Source: Acanthochlamys bracteata
Lineage: Eukaryota; Streptophyta; Magnoliopsida; Pandanales; Velloziaceae
Reading direction: 5' to 3'
DNA: 64,000 nucleotides
NCBI GenBank assembly: GCA_019914995.1
Contig: CM034142.1
Span: 1,612,001-1,676,000 of the forward strand
Shown: one piece after another, positions 1-11,600 of the stretch
How the letters are laid out: the number at the start of each line of letters is the position of its first letter
Position numbering within the stretch: position 1 is the stretch's first letter
Notes under the pieces: model-generated
Told to the model about the DNA's origin: nothing
Database searches by the model: none
Seen by the model: only the letters and a program-made list of their open reading frames with translations
Translations under genes and position numbers: made by a program

Positions 1-136
1 CAGAGTACACTTTCGTCCTTGAGAATGTACCTTCTCATACTTGGATACTATTTACTTTTGAAATTTGTCATTCAAGTACTTCACTGACAATGCTACCTTT
101 TCCCTTGTCTATTTTCGAACTAAAAGGCTATTGCAG

Positions 137-1279
137 ATATTGAGAAAGCTGTCATTGATGCTTTGGAGAAGCAATATGCAGATGTATTGGCTCCATTGAA
201 AGAAAGCCTGGCTCCTAAGAAATTTGGACTGAAATATGTTAAGAAACTAACCAAGCGCAATCCAATTGCTCTGTACACCATCCCTGAAGAGGTTAGTTTT
301 TTAATATTCTTTTTTGAAAAATTCTTTTATTTCAAGAAAATTGACTTTCTTGCTTTTCAGCTGGGTATCCTCCTGAATACAATGAAGAGATTACTTGACG
401 TGCTACGCCCCAAGATAGAGATCCAACTAAAATCATGGGGATCTTGTTTGCCTGGCGGTGGAAATTTGAATGCTGGGGAACAGCTTAGTGAAGTAACAGT
501 GACACTGAGAACCAAGTTCAGAAACTATGTGCAAGCTGTTCTAGAAAAACTCGCAGAAAATGTAAGTATATTGAAGAAAAGAGACAGTTATGAGTATGAT
601 AATAACCATAAGTTAAGGAGTCATTCTTACACAACTGCACTGGGTTAATTTCATTTGGTATTGCTTGTTTTTAACTTTAGACCCGAGCTCAGAATGCAAC
701 AAAACTGAAGAAAATCATACAAGAATCAAAGGATGTTGTTGCAGAGTCTGACATTCGGAGCAGAATGCAGCCTTTGAAGGAACAGCTTGTCCAGACAATC
801 AATCACTTGCATACTGTTTTTGAGGTTCATGTCTTTGTAACGGTATGCAGAGGCTATTGGGATCGAATGGGACAGGTACCAGGCGCTTTCTTACAATGCA
901 ACATTTCTGTCATAAAAAGTTAATCATCTTTGGTTTGCTTTCTTATAGGATGTACTCGGTTTCTTAGAAAACCATAAAGAGAACAGGGTGTGGTATAAAG
1001 GTGCAAGAGTCACAGTATCTGTAAGTTACAAATGTTATTTATTAATCCTTCATTTAGATAATGTTGTATTAAATGCAAAAAGCATTCTTTTTTTCTAATC
1101 TTTGAGATTTTGCTGTAAACTTTTAGGTTTTGGATGACACATTTGCATCACAGATGCAACAGCTTGTTGGAAACGCACTGGAAGAGAAAGAGTTAGAACC
1201 TCCGCGATCTATAATGGAAGTACGCTCCGTGCTTTGCAAGGACATGCCGAGTCACAAAGACTCGCACTTCTATTATTGA
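137..1279 (+). CDS. PATROL1: C-terminal exons of a PATROL1-like MUN-domain (Munc13-like) protein, 5' part outside the window
   Basis: Five exons read in one continuous frame: 137-291, 361-561, 681-875, 949-1020 and 1127-1279. All introns have GT-AG borders. Together they give about 257 C-terminal residues ending in HFYY and a TGA at 1277-1279. The reading includes PIALYTIPEE, then LLDVLRPKIEIQLKSW, and near the end VLDDTFASQMQQL and LEPPRSIMEVRSVLCKDMP, which I recognise as the conserved C-terminus of the plant DUF810/MUN-domain family. In Arabidopsis PATROL1 acts in membrane traffic, including delivery of a plasma-membrane proton ATPase in guard cells (established knowledge). No stop or frameshift is seen, so this copy looks functional, but its N-terminal half lies before the window. 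A different family member rather than the PATROL1 orthologue remains possible. Confidence 0.85.
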
Positions 1280-1296
1280 TATAGATGTGTAAATAA

Positions 1297-1551
1297 TTGC
1301 CCAAAACAGTGGCTCCTCAGAGAGGTGAAGTTTCATCTGTGATTTGCAAAGGACACACTTCAGAATATTTAGCCTGGCATCTTGCTGACCTATTCTCCGA
1401 CAAATTTGTACAGACTGCCCCGAAAGATCTCAGGGACGAGGGACGAGGTTATGCCCGCAACCTAGAGGGAAAACCATTAGCTGAAATGGCAAGTATGGAA
1501 AGCTACTGCTTAGTGCTTGTATCATATCATACTATCATAGAACATAGATAG
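1297..1551 (+). other. Unassigned open frame just downstream of the PATROL1-like stop
   Basis: An 84-codon open frame begins 17 bases after the preceding stop and has no ATG at its start (first codon TTG). The peptide looks protein-like rather than random, with a stretch GHTSEYLAWHLADLFSDKF followed by charged residues and EGKPLAEM. A possible donor is not obvious. It may be 3' UTR of the upstream gene that happens to be open, an alternative terminal exon, or a remnant of another gene. I do not recognise the family. Confidence 0.3.
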
Positions 1552-1767
1552 ATTATAATCTTAGCGGCAAATTTTAAGATTTTTTGCTTTTCTTTTAATC
1601 TGACCTTTCAGATATATATACCTTGTACGAAAAAGAAAAACGAACTTTTTTCTCAGTGTATATTAGTTTTTGTAGTGATTATGTAATTAGCAGGTAAATG
1701 TGTTTATGGAAAGTAGCATGTTTGTGATGATAACGGATTCTTATTTAAAAGGTTGAATTTAGTATCA

Positions 1768-2306
1768 GAGCATGTTTGGCATTGCTTATTATTGCTTATC
1801 GATTTTGTTAATTTTTCAATAAAATTTTACTAATATTTTATAATTTTCTATTTTAAGAAGTACAGAGAAATTGTAGGTTATAAAATTTTTATGTATATAG
1901 ATTTTACCTTCTTTTTTAAATAGAAAAAGTCAAATTTATTTTAAAAAAATTTTAGAAAAGTTTTTTAATAGAAATGCTACGTATTTTAAGCACTAAAAAA
2001 CGTTCTCTAGTTTAGTGAATCTAATGTACTCAGAAGTCACTAAAATAAATTCGAATGCATTTAGAATTGCTTATAAAATAAAATTTTTTTAAAATAGAAA
2101 ATATTTTTATTTTTTAAAAAATAAGTTCTTTTTTTTTTACTTTCAAAAAATTAATAAAAATATACAATAAAAAAATTTCATTAAAATTTTTCTATATTAT
2201 CTAAATTTTTAAATAAATTTTTTAAATATTTATAAAATATGTATTAAAAAATATGAAATTAAAAAAATTAAAAAGTAGTTTTTGAAACGTGATGCCAAAC
2301 GCACTA
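1768..2306. repeat. MITE-like inverted-repeat element, GTTTGGCAT family
   Basis: The left end reads GCATGTTTGGCATTGC near 1770. The right end reads GATGCCAAACGCAC at 2291-2304, so the two ends are inverted copies around GTTTGGCAT. The 520 bases between them are almost pure A/T without coding potential. Related ends appear near 9870 (ACGTTTGGCATTG) and near 12120 (TGCCAAACGCA), so the motif recurs in the window. No clean target duplication could be assigned, so the superfamily is left open. Confidence 0.5.
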
Positions 2307-3081
2307 GCGTGTCAATTTTATTTTGTATTTCTTTGTTGTTGAGAAACTGTTTATGCTAATGTAAATGCATGAATCTTTTTTCTTTTCTCCTTTTTGTTAA
2401 GACTTCATTCTTTTGTTCGTGTAAATCGACTCTGGGGGATTTTGGCGTTACATTGGCAATGTTTCGATTGCTCTATTTTAATTTATATTTTTAATAATTT
2501 TTTTATAGTATTTATAATATTTATTTAAAAATTTAAAAACTATAAAAAAATTTATATTATAAATTTAATTATTATTGATTTTTATTATTTTAAATATTAA
2601 AATTTTTTATTTATCAAAGTAGTATAAAATATTTTTTTTATTTTATAAGTATCATCGAATACTTTTTCAAAAGATAGTTAAGTGGTCAAAACAAGATCCA
2701 CAATCGATTCATGAACTGGGCTGATTTATTTGTCCCAAATGATCCGAACATGAGTGTCTAGAACATAAATTATTGTGAAGTAATTTTGCAAAAGTAAACA
2801 TGAAAATTTACAACAAAACTCACTTTTTAACAGAAGAAAATGGATTACGATTAATGGTCTATGTTTTGGTTTTAAAGTGAGTTTTTTAAAAATATATTTT
2901 TATTAATATATTATTAGAAATAATATTGTTAGAAATAATGTATTTTTTTATATTAAAAAATAAATTAAAAATATTTTTTCATATTTTTTTAATAAAAATA
3001 AATTTTTAGTAGAAAAAAGTCATTTTAAAGTAGAATACATTCTTGTCTAACAACGAAATATAAGATAATTTTGAATGTCGA

Positions 3082-3622
3082 TTATGATGGCAAATTTTGA
3101 CCCGACTCAAAAAATCGACCCAAAAAAAGTCGGATTCGGGTCAAGTTTTATTCAAATTTGGATCGATTTTAGGTCGACCCGAAAATAATTCGAAAAATTT
3201 AAACGGGTTCAGATTGATCCGAAATTGATCCGTTTAATCCATATAACTATTTATATAGTATATATTACTTAATAATTAAAAAAAAGCAAAAATTTGAATT
3301 TAATTTGTATATATATATTTTTAATTTATTTTATTTTTAACTAATTTTTATTTAATTTATAAATTTTATCATAATTAATAATTTTCTTTTTAAATATATT
3401 ATAATTAATAATATATATATTATTATTAAAAAAATAATATTTATTATTTTTATTTAATAATTTAATTATTAAATGAGTCGATTCGAGTTTAATTCGATTA
3501 TAAATAAGTTGAATTAGAATTGACAATTTTGACCTATATAAATAAATAGATTGAGTTAGAATTAAACAATTTTGAGCTAATTATTATATAGATCGATCTA
3601 TTAATCTATATTGCCACAATTA
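3082..3622. repeat. MITE-like element of the TGGCAA / GGGTCGACCC family
   Basis: Starts with TGATGGCAAATTTTGACCC and ends with CTATATTGCCACAATTA, which reverse-complements to TAATTGTGGCAATATAG. Inside the ends are repeated GGGTC, GATCCG and GTCGACC words, then AT-rich filler and a second block with GATCG words. Other members in the window are at 25795-25941, 30251-30729, 35719-36530 and 43424-44277, with diverged pieces at 36785-37205 and 40682-40830. Non-coding; probably a non-autonomous DNA transposon. Confidence 0.5.
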
Positions 3623-6600
3623 ATGTTCATTTGAACGGAGACAATGTGAAGAGAAATCTATTATGTACATGCTTACTTAAATTCGAAAGTGACTATCTTT
3701 CAGATAATTTTATATTTGATTTACGTTCAGAAGTCACTTCCGATCGAATAAAACTCCTTTGTTTCGTTCTTACGAACATCATTGGAGAGTCACGTGAACT
3801 CCCAACCTTTTCATTGACTTCATAAAATTACCAAGTTCAAATATGGGCGGTTGCAATTAGTTACACTAATTTTTCAGCTACCATAAACTTTAATTTGAGC
3901 TGAGTTATTTTGGGTTACTAAACACTTACCAAGTAGTTTTATCTTATTTTGAGTTATAGTTATTTTGAGTTAACAAATAAATTTTTGTGTTTGATTGTGT
4001 TCACAACTAAGTCTAGAAATAACTTTTTGATAAAAAAAAATAAGTATTTAAATTTTAATTATATTTTAAATTATATTTTTATTTTTATATTAAATTTTAC
4101 TTTTATCAAAATTTAATTTTAAATTTAATTTTATTTGTTTTGAATGTAACTCGAATATTATTTCCATCGAATTTTTTTATTAAATTTTATTTTTATGAGA
4201 TTTATATTTAAAAATTTAATTATATGTATTTAAAATACGCTTTAAATAGTTATAATGGGTAGGGTCTTGGCAAATATTATATTTTCAGTGAATCAGATCA
4301 AATCAAATCAAATCCATGAAATAGTTTAGATTCGATGCCGACGACGCGGTTTAATTCATGAACATGAATGAGCATGTGAACCTGGTTCCAACCCACAACT
4401 GGGAGCCAAAAAATTCCAAGCACTGGATATTCAGTTGAATTGTGGTTCGAGACCTTTTGGGCCGAGTTGTTTTATTTATTCATAAATTTATAAAAATAAA
4501 TTATAAAATTTATTTAGAATTAAATTTTGTGGATATTTAAAATCACATAAAAGATTTAGTATCTGATTCATGGAGCACCAGAATGAACGGTTCAAATTGG
4601 CCTACGATATTAATAATCACATCAAGATTTTGTTTTGCGGTATCGAGCCTCAAAAATATCTTTTTCTAACCATCTCCTAAATCGGCAGAACTTAAAAAAT
4701 TTAAAACGCATATTTAATATAAATAAATACAGAATTTAAAATAAAAAATTTTTACTAAAACCTTTTTCAAAATTTTAATTTTTATTATTTTTAATACAAA
4801 ATTAATAATAAACTTTAATTTTTTAACCACACTTTAAAAAAAATTTTATTTTAAAATAAACACGCTCCAAATAAACAATCGCTAGTTTAGTTAGACCAAC
4901 AGTAGTTGCACGTTCCGATCACCTGAGAGGTTCCGGGTTTTAATTTTATAGCTTTATGTAGTTGCCATACGTTCGGATTGCAATTCTTTTATGATAAATA
5001 ATTTATTAAAATTGACTTACTATATTATAGATTATTACAACTAATATAACTTTATATTTTTAATAACGGAAGATGAGTCATAACTGAATTTTTAATAAAA
5101 ATAAAATAAGACGTAAAAAAATCCACACTTGGTAAACTAGTAAAAAATAGATGAAGATTATGAGCGCGTTTTTTTAATCATAAACTTTATATTTTTAAAT
5201 TATTTTTAATATAAATAAAACAAAATTCAAAATAATTATTTATTAATAAAAAGTTTTAATTTTAAAACTTAGTACAATAAAATTAATATAAAAATTTATT
5301 TTTTATTAAATATTTTAATTATAATTATAATTATAATTATAATTTTAAATTCAAGTTTTATAATTTAAATCCAAAGTAAACACGTTATATGTTTCGATTG
5401 CACCAAATTTTACCTTTTTTCTGATTTTTAAATTTAGTTGTTTATATAAATCAGTTATCATATTAAATTTTATTTTCTATCAAATTTTATTTCCATAAAA
5501 AGAGTTATAAAAGATTTATATTATTTATTTTAATTATTATTTCAAATTTATTTCTATTAAATTATATTTTTATAAATTCAAATTCAAACACTGGCAGGAA
5601 GCAAGTAGTCCCGAAGCTTAAAGCACAAAATAAGAAACCAATTGGTTAAAATTTTGAAACCTACCCAAACAGTTGATAACTGGGGAAGGCTCTTGTTCTT
5701 CTTTCCAGAAGGGAAGTACACACAAGCGCAGGTTTTGGTTTGGTATTGTTCATTGATTGATTGATTGATTCATTCATTCATTTCAAATTTATAAAAATTC
5801 ACTGTCATGAATTGAATTGCTACCAATTTATTTCATATTTAAAGATATTTGAAAGTTTTTGAGGTCGGGTTATATGATACTTGTACTTGGTTTTTATTTA
5901 TAGTTTAGATTTCAATATAAAGTTTGTTCAATAAAAATAAATCACACATCATCAAGATGCACAAGATAGAGATACTTTTAAAACATTTTATATAATTTAG
6001 TTAGTATTTAAATTTTAGTTTATTAAATTTTTATTTAAAATATTTTATATATTCAGTGATTTGAATTCTATTTCGCTGAGTTTTGTTTTTCTTCAAAATT
6101 TATTTTTAGATAATTAAAATTAACAAGTGTTTTTTGAGAGCGTAAAATAAAGAATAAATTCGAATCCTTACGTAATCCATTTTGTTTGTTTTTTGTTAAC
6201 GTGTGTGTGAACTTGTGATGTACTAATTTAACTTCTAGCTTCCAAATACTTTATTATTATTATTATCAAACAAAAATAATAAAAAATAATTGATTATTAT
6301 TTTTTATTACTCTAAATATACCATAAGTCAAAAGATGAAAAGGCAAAATTGAGAAGTAATTACAATTAACTTAACTTTCTTTTTAGTCAAAAAGAAAAAT
6401 ATAAAAAAAGGAAAACAAAAGAAAGAAAGTTGTGTAGTTGATAGCTGGGGGAGGTCCTTGAAATGGAATCGTATGAACGGCTTTTTTTTAGCCACTTAAT
6501 TAAAGTAGAGGAGATAATTAACACTAACTACTGAAAAAACCTTCATCGTTCACATGCATTTGGTTAAAAATGAATAACAGCGTGGATTTTATCAAAACGT

Positions 6601-7724
6601 GTTTCTGAAATAATTCTTCAAATTCATCGTTCTTGCGAGTTTTAGGCGTCTTTACGTCGAGATAAATTTATTTTTTTAGAATAAGTTTCAAAAAACTTAA
6701 ATACAAATTAAAATATTTTTATAGTAACTTTATATTAAAAGTAAACTTTTAATTTTTATACTTATTTTATATTAAAATTAAATTTAAAATAAAATTTGAA
6801 TGGTTGTAATCGCAGCCTTTTAACACCTCATAAAACTAGGTCCTGACAAGCATTTGCGGAAAATAGCGGTCTCAAACGATTCTTTTTGTTTGTTATTTTT
6901 TAATTTAAAATATAAATACTATATTATATAATTATTTTAAATTAATGTTTTCAATAAATGACTTTTTTTCAAAAGTGTTATTTCTCTAATAAAACCTAAG
7001 GACGCATTTCAAATGCTTAAAATTTCAATTTTTTTCATTAAAATTTAAAATTTGAATAATGTTTATATTTTAAATATTTTCTGAATTCAAAATTATATTT
7101 GAAAATTTATTATATTTTATTAAAAACCTATTCTAATAAATAAACTAAAATTTTACTCAACCTATTTCTAAAATATAAAAGATAAAAGTTAAACTTTAAT
7201 TTAAAAAAAAATATTTTTTTATTTTTCACTTATATGTAACTCAATAATGCGCGATTGAAATACGCACTCAACCATCGATTCTATTTTCTTAAATTAGTAA
7301 ATCCCAAACAACTCCTTCATTATGAAATTAAATAACTATTTCATACAAAAAGTCAAATTAGTTTTAAATTTTCAAAAGATTAAGAAAACAACAGAATGAT
7401 GAAAGCTGCTTCCAAAATTTTCGGAAGAAAAATTCCAATGCTACCGTGTGCTTCCGCGCATTCCTGAATTCAATATTAATTTTCTAACTCGAACACAATT
7501 CAATTTCATGCATATAACTCGATTAAAATCTTAGTCCATAATATAATAATGTTTCTCCAGAACTAAAACACCTCTTTTCACCCTCCCAACAACAAACAGA
7601 ACCCATTCTTTCTTCTCCGAATCACTCAACAATTTCTAAGCAAATTCTGACAATAATTTTAACCTAACTCTTTCAACTTATCATCATCATCATCATCAAT
7701 CAACTAGAGATTTCAATCTTTGAA

Positions 7725-8693
7725 TCAGAAATCTTTGAGCAGTTTGCGAACCTGCTCGAGTGTAACGAACAGAACAACAGTGAACGGTCCTTGCCTTGAG
7801 ACAGTAGGAATAAAACCTTTGTACAGCGACATCGGTCCTTCAGCCTTCACGGTCTTCAACGCGCAATCTATCGCGCCGGCATACGGCGGCGGAACGCCGG
7901 GTTCAACCTTCATATTCATCACCCTTGTCTTCACCACATCAATCGGATTCGAAGCCACTGCGGCTACCAATCCGGCAGTAAAGCTAGCTCCAACATGTGT
8001 ACCGAGCCCGTCCGCAGCGCCGGCGTTGATCATCGTCTCTTTAGCTTGATCGTAAGTAGCCAGCTGCGCAGCAGTAACGATCATAGCGCGATTGACGGTG
8101 AGTGAAGATCCACGCCATAAGCTAGCAATCCCTTCGTCTTTTGCCATTCGAGAGATCGCATCGACGACGCTCTTGTAATTCCGGCGTTGATTCACCGGTA
8201 ATCTTCCGTCAGCTTGCATTCGAACCATAGCAACATCAGCAGGGTTCCCTACGGCCGCACCGACGCCTCCGGCGAGCAAACCAGCACATATCTTCTTTTG
8301 CAGGGGCAACGAATTGTTCGAATTCGACCACTTGGTTTTCAGAATATCGTATAAGCCCATTCGAGTAGTCGAGTAAAGAGTTTGCCGGAGAACCGTCGCT
8401 GAGACGCCGGAGAACAGAGCAGCAACACCTTCAGATCTCAGAATCTGTGCTCCGACAGCGATAGGCCCAGGCCGGCGAACGACGACTGTAGTTGCCGGGA
8501 TTTCCATTGTAGCGTTTACTGTTGCGGAGTTTTGAAAAGCTAATGCCGGTCGTAAAGCCGCCGTCGCCGGCGCCGGAACTGGTGAAATTTCTCCTTGCAG
8601 CTGCATACGAACTTTGATTAGATCTAGTGGGTGCGTTGAACACCCTGCAACGATCGATGCGATCCCTCCTTCAACAAATCCCTTCATCCCCAT
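7725..8693 (-). CDS. DIC1: Mitochondrial dicarboxylate carrier (uncoupling-protein 5 type), 322 aa, intronless
   Basis: A single-exon member of the mitochondrial carrier family, expected in the inner mitochondrial membrane exchanging dicarboxylates such as malate for phosphate or other dicarboxylates (established for plant DIC/UCP5 proteins). Start chosen at the ATG at 8693, giving MGMKGFVEGGIASIVAGC. The longer open frame upstream begins with TTG, and plant homologues begin with MG(L/M)KGF. The three carrier repeats each show the signature: THPLDLIKVRMQLQGE near residue 20, NPADVAMVRMQADGR mid-protein and NPIDVVKTRVMNMKV in the third repeat. Conserved LRQTLYSTTRMGLYD and a C-terminal TVVLFVTLEQVRKLLKDF are present. 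Length and end match the family, and no defects are seen. A leader and promoter are expected just above 8693 on the minus strand. Confidence 0.95.
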   Translation of the reverse strand: MGMKGFVEGGIASIVAGCSTHPLDLIKVRMQLQGEISPVPAPATAALRPALAFQNSATVNATMEIPATTVVVRRPGPIAVGAQILRSEGVAALFSGVSATVLRQTLYSTTRMGLYDILKTKWSNSNNSLPLQKKICAGLLAGGVGAAVGNPADVAMVRMQADGRLPVNQRRNYKSVVDAISRMAKDEGIASLWRGSSLTVNRAMIVTAAQLATYDQAKETMINAGAADGLGTHVGASFTAGLVAAVASNPIDVVKTRVMNMKVEPGVPPPYAGAIDCALKTVKAEGPMSLYKGFIPTVSRQGPFTVVLFVTLEQVRKLLKDF

Positions 8694-11600
8694 TATTCCA
8701 AATTTATTTCGATTCAAAAACTGAAATCAATCAAATTAAAAAAGAACGAAAGAAAACAAAATTGTTCAATCGATCAACTAATTTATTGGTCGATCGATTG
8801 AGGAACAACTAGAACTAATAAAACTGCTAATACCAGTTGGAATTAGAGTTCATCTCAGAGGAAACCAAGAGATGAGAATGAATGCCAAAGGCGATAGAAG
8901 ATGAATGGGGAGCGATTGATCTCTGAGACATAAACAAGGTCGAAGATTTCTATTAAAAGAAATAATAATCAATTTGTTGATGTTCAAGAAGAGGGATTGT
9001 GAAGGTACTTATAGGGTTTGCAGAAGTGAATCAGATTCATGAAGGAAAGAAGAAGGAAAGATGGAAAGAGTTCGGGTCTGGGGAAGGTTTGATTCGAATT
9101 CGCTTTTCCTGCTTAGTTTCTTTCCGAATTCATTCACCGAATTGTACCATCCGATACTTTACCTAACATACAAAATGGCATAGCAGTAAATATGTAGAAT
9201 TAATTGTCTGTGTTTGTTCGGTTTAGTTTCGGGATGGTTACGTCGGGAGTAATTAAAGAGACTGACAGCGTCAGTAGCGCGGCGGTGAAGTAAAACGCGG
9301 AGGAAGACCAGGGTTTTGCCCTAACCGACGGAAACGTATAAAACAACGTTGGATTATAAGAAAGAGGAAATGGACGGATAGGATTGAGCCGGAATTGCAT
9401 TGTATTTTTGTTTTATTTAATTATAGGGCTTTCATGAAATTATGGAGAGTTTGAAAGGTGGAGGCGTATGGTTGGATGTCTGGAAGGAATAGTTTGCAAT
9501 ATTGATCTATGTAGATAACTTTATTGCATGATAAAGCATATAATATTGGTTTAGCATGCTAATAATACTTTTGGCGTAACAACCTACGCAACAATACTAG
9601 TTCATATTCTTTAAGAAAAGTTGTATTAAAGTATTTTCCACGAGGTCAGAGGGGGTGGTAATTAATATTTTTTAACTCATTTCTTTTTCAAAAATTTTGT
9701 TTTTAACGTAATTTTAAATAAAATTAAATACAATTAATAATCAATTTTTGTAAATTTTAACTTTTATTTAACAAATTACTTTTAGTAATAAATAAATATA
9801 AAAAATGATATTTTTAAATTTTTTTCTTTTAAATAATTTATTTTTAAAATTTTAGTAAAAGTTCAACGTTTGGCATTGATTTTTAGTAAAGTAAGTTCTT
9901 TATTTTTTATTTGATTTTGTTAAATACATTTTTTATAAATATATGAAAAGTTTATTTAAAAATTTAAAAATATATAAAAATTTAATATAGTAAAATTTAA
10001 TAAAGTCTTACTTTAAAATTTTATTTTAAAATTAATTGGAAAAGTTCGAAGTGGACTTATTCAACTTTTTTTATATAGAAATTTAATTCAACAAATTAAA
10101 CTAACGACCGTACACTTCCTCTTTGTAAACGTGTACATTTAAAAATTGTAGAAGTTGTTTTGAAGAAAGTATCAAAGCTGGAGATGTTTATATTATTTTC
10201 ACACTTTCGTCATTGAATTGAGTAAGAATTTAGTTGACTATTCTGAAGTGAAGTTTTGAAAAATAATTTTTATAGAAAACAGATTTAAAAATAAGTTCAA
10301 ATTTATATATATGTCATCGTATTTGAAAAACTAAATAAAGAAATAATTTTATTTATAGAAAAAGTGAAGTTGAAATTAATTAAAATAAAACGTTTTTGTA
10401 AGGATGATTTATCACGCGTTGCGCTGTTGGTGACAACAATGCAACAGCTACGTATTGAAGCCACCAAGAAATGTGGGGCGTTTAGAAGAATTTATAAAAA
10501 ATAATTTTATTTTATTTTAAAAAACAAATACGTTTTATAATAATACTAAGTTTTATTGGAAATTGTTTTATATTTTTAAATTATAAATAAATTTTATAAA
10601 ATATTTTAAAAATCATTAAAAAATAAAATTTAAAAAAATAAAAAGTATTTTTAGAATCGCACTCCGAAACGCCGCATCATGAATGGAACTGAACTTTGAG
10701 AAAGTAAAATACATTGCTGATCAATGCGTTTACTTCACGGCTAAATTAAATTGCTTAAAACGCGTTCTTTTTCTTTTTCTTTTCTTACTTAAAGCAGAGC
10801 TGACAAATTTTGAAAATTAAAGTAATCACTTTTTGAGAAGAAAGAGCTGGCGACAACTAATAACTTCTTTTATTTAACTAATTGGGTTTTAAAAATTAGT
10901 TCTTAATATGCGGTAGCAGTATTTATAAGAAAATATATCATTTTTAGAGAAATTATTCGATACAAAATGAATTAAATTAGTCTCGCGTAAAATAAAAAAA
11001 ATTTATATTCAAGAATTTTATTGACATAATTCGAAACGATCACTCCAAGAATCATTAAGTAAGGGATGTCACGGAAAATTTCTCCCAGTAACTATAGATA
11101 ATATGTACTTTTTAAGGTTGTCGTCACATTTTGTTTCTCATAAAATTCTTAAAATAATCATCTTACGAAAATTAATGTACATAATCTTATGTTAATAGTA
11201 CTCTAGCAATGTCTTTACTTCGGAATAAAAAGTGAGTTTCACATAAACTTTTATCTTAACAAATTACTTTCGAATATTTCACTTTTGAATCAATTCCTGC
11301 AAGTAAATAAGTTCTAAAGAAAAAAAATAACAAAAAGAGTATGTTTAAGAGAATATTTAGTGGCACTCATTTTTTATTCACCAAAAGTTTTTACTTTTAT
11401 AATAACTTTTTTATAGAATATTGTAAAATTTTTTAAAATTTGAAATATATAGGTGACTTATATATCTTATATTATTTACATGTATAATTTTATTATTTTT
11501 AAAAACAATTAAACGCGTTTTCAGAATAAATTTCTAAAATATGTTTATTAATAATTTTTTTTGTCATAACCAGTCCTATCTCGTAAAATACTCTCTGGCG

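Larger units (their letters stand above)
1552..7660. other. AT-rich intergenic region with MITE-like repeats, no gene seen
   Basis: About 6 kb of very AT-rich DNA. Short open frames here (for example 3341-3526 minus and 3631-3825 plus) are low-complexity and show no domain. It holds two repeats listed separately (1768-2306 and 3082-3622), short microsatellites such as ATTG/ATTC tracts near 5755-5780 and TTA tracts near 6250, and several stretches alternating poly-A and poly-T that resemble decayed MITE interiors. A segment at about 4270-4660 with repeated AAATC and a moderate GC content is not assigned. Confidence 0.6.

Noticed and set aside
7720-8049. 109-codon plus-strand open frame
   Set aside because: Antisense to the dicarboxylate carrier gene; its peptide is a shadow of the GC-rich coding sequence.
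8431-8643. 70-codon minus-strand open frame
   Set aside because: It lies in another frame of the carrier gene (7725-8693), whose coding frame is certain.
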